Source: Bacillota bacterium (GTDB lineage Bacteria; Bacillota; Clostridia; Lachnospirales; Lachnospiraceae). From it: a stretch of 15,397 nt of DNA. The notes beneath the pieces were generated by a model. That model had not been told where the DNA came from. It made no database searches and saw nothing but the letters and a program-made list of their open reading frames with translations. Below, one piece after another: positions 14,342 through 15,397 of the stretch. Position 1 is the stretch's first letter. Each line of letters opens with the position of its first letter. Location of the stretch: the NCBI GenBank assembly GCA_023441965.1, contig JAEZNB010000093.1, positions 1 through 15,397 on the forward strand. Reading direction: 5' to 3'. Position numbers and translations under genes: made by a program.

Positions 14342-15397
14342 TCATTGATCCTGATGTACAGCTTTGTCGATTATTTTCTCAAAGTGCTGGTAGTCCTTAC
14401 TGTTCTTCCAGTCACCGCCCCAGGTAAAGCCCCTGCTGATAAAGGCCTCATAGCAGGCATCTCCTTTTCTGATATAGTAGGGACAGTCCTTCTCGCGGTC
14501 AGCGTAATCCTTACCGTTTTCCGGCAGGACCCTTATTTCACCGTCAATCCTTGTGATGTAGGGATTATAAAGGGGATTGATATCGATTGCCCAGCCAAGG
14601 CTGTGCTTTGAGAGCCGGGTGGTTCCTGCCACATAGCGGTAGTTAAAGGCAGAGCTATTATTGGCTGCCATGGACCTCTCATCGTCCGCATCATATTCAT
14701 CAATCAATACCATATGTTCGATCGGATAGCTTAAAGCATATAATTCCCGAAAGATATCCAGGATATCCTGAGCGATCGCCCGATTTACGATCAGCTCTCC
14801 GATCTGACACGTCCCATCAAAGGCATGATACAGCACCCTTATATAGCGAAGCTCCTCATAGGGAAGGTCGCAATTCTCCCCATAGGATTTGCCTTGGATC
14901 CTCGCCTTGACCTCCTCGGAAAGCTCCTCCATGTAAAATAGCCTGTTCACAAGACTTTCCTCTGCTCCTGATAACTTCATGACCGTACCTGCCGGAATCC
15001 TCCTAAGTCCCTCCATCAGCTCCTCCTGTGTGGAGTATGCTTCCAGAGCAACAGCTTCTATTACCTTGTTTTGTTGTGGCATTCTCCCCAGCCCTTCTTG
15101 ATCTGACCTATTACTCATCCCCGGCTCCTCTTGATTATTCTTATTAGTATATCGCTTGCTACCCTCTCCTGTACCTGTTTCCTGCCCCTTATTATCTATC
15201 ATAGCAGTACTTCCCTCCAAGTCTCTGCCTTCCGGAGCAGCTATGCCTTCCGCTTCTCTGACCTCCGAAGCAGCTATGCCTTCTGCTTCTCTGACCTCCG
15301 GAGCAGCTATGCCTTCCGCTTCTCTGACCTCCGAAGCAGCTGTGCCTTCCGCTTCTCTGATCTCCGGAGTATCTGTGATCTTCGGTTCTCCGTTCTC
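14342..15397 (-). CDS. M15 family D,D-carboxypeptidase/endopeptidase with repeat stalk (5' partial)
   Basis: The reading frame is open to the right edge, so the N-terminus, probably with a signal or membrane anchor, is missing; 351 residues are visible. The C-terminal domain belongs to the M15 (VanY/CwlK/Ply500-like) zinc peptidases, which trim peptidoglycan stem peptides. The signature SKHSLGWAID supplies zinc ligands His (codon 14603-14605) and Asp (14582-14584), and DYQHFE supplies the third ligand His (14384-14386) with a nearby catalytic acid. The segment RGFTWGGDW is also typical. The first 65 visible residues are 11-residue tandem repeats of the type (P/S)EVREAEGIAA, followed by a low-complexity polar linker, consistent with a spacer reaching the wall. 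An internal TTG at 15220 could start a shorter protein, but the continuous repeat coding argues against it. Exact cleavage specificity is not determinable. Confidence 0.88.
   Translation of the reverse strand, partial: ENGEPKITDTPEIREAEGTAASEVREAEGIAAPEVREAEGIAASEVREAEGIAAPEGRDLEGSTAMIDNKGQETGTGEGSKRYTNKNNQEEPGMSNRSDQEGLGRMPQQNKVIEAVALEAYSTQEELMEGLRRIPAGTVMKLSGAEESLVNRLFYMEELSEEVKARIQGKSYGENCDLPYEELRYIRVLYHAFDGTCQIGELIVNRAIAQDILDIFRELYALSYPIEHMVLIDEYDADDERSMAANNSSAFNYRYVAGTTRLSKHSLGWAIDINPLYNPYITRIDGEIRVLPENGKDYADREKDCPYYIRKGDACYEAFISRGFTWGGDWKNSKDYQHFEKIIDKAVHQDQ
15203..15367 (-). repeat. 33-base tandem repeat in peptidase gene
   Basis: Five consecutive 33-base units encode 11 residues each: PEIREAEGTAA, SEVREAEGIAA, PEVREAEGIAA, SEVREAEGIAA and a decayed PEGRDLEGSTA. 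Units at 15302-15334 and 15236-15268 are identical at the base level. The first residue alternates Pro/Ser, so the array also has a 66-base period. The whole array stays in frame. Confidence 0.92.

Noticed and set aside
15203..15367. CRISPR array
   Set aside because: The 33-base units are contiguous with no spacers and stay in one open frame encoding 11-residue repeats.

Overview
The window looks like chromosomal DNA from an anaerobic, spore-forming, motile Firmicute of the class Clostridia, most likely Lachnospiraceae. This rests on gene content and family resemblance: a YyaC-type forespore protein, a DUF5711-type membrane protein, an aldolase fused to a VOC domain, strong purine-rich Shine-Dalgarno sites, and sigma-A promoters of the TTGAAA/TATAAT type. 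No rRNA or tRNA gene is present to fix the taxonomy. Twelve of the thirteen protein genes are on the minus strand; only yyaC is on the plus strand.

Layout from the right, which is upstream for the minus strand. (1) 14342-15397: an M15-type D,D-carboxypeptidase or endopeptidase whose N-terminus lies beyond the right edge; it carries a stalk of 11-residue tandem repeats. (2) 10602-14259: a replication and repair cluster. An HD-GYP protein with a degenerate receiver leads into dnaX, ybaB and recR, with a promoter in front of the HD-GYP gene, a second in front of ybaB-recR, and a terminator after recR. (3) 8288-10309: a dCache chemoreceptor with a well-formed promoter that overlaps a long AT-rich palindrome. 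Its terminator merges with the ribosome-binding site of the next gene. (4) 6833-8191: a cytoplasmic-looking glucose/sorbosone-dehydrogenase-type beta-propeller. (5) 5647-6756: a two-pass coiled-coil membrane protein of unknown family, starting with TTG from its own promoter. (6) 5068-5652: yyaC on the plus strand, tail to tail with the coiled-coil gene and overlapping it by six bases. (7) 3493-4764: a LysM protein with an N-terminal MPN/JAMM-like fold that lacks metal ligands; it is divergent from yyaC. (8) 1354-3292: a DUF5711-type protein and CvpA. (9) 337-1299: KDPG/KHG aldolase (eda) with a VOC extension. (10) 1-120: the first 120 bases of a group IIC intron, sitting directly behind a terminator-like hairpin; the rest is beyond the left edge.

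How the genes fit together: the HD-GYP-dnaX-ybaB-recR block combines housekeeping clamp-loader and recombination-mediator genes with a probable c-di-nucleotide phosphodiesterase. The LysM gene and yyaC share a 303-base divergent intergenic region, which suggests linked sporulation or envelope functions. No complete previously unknown multi-gene system stands out. The most unusual points are the terminator/Shine-Dalgarno fusion at 8193-8242, the phosphorylation-dead receiver, the metal-less MPN-like LysM protein, and the intron insertion site.
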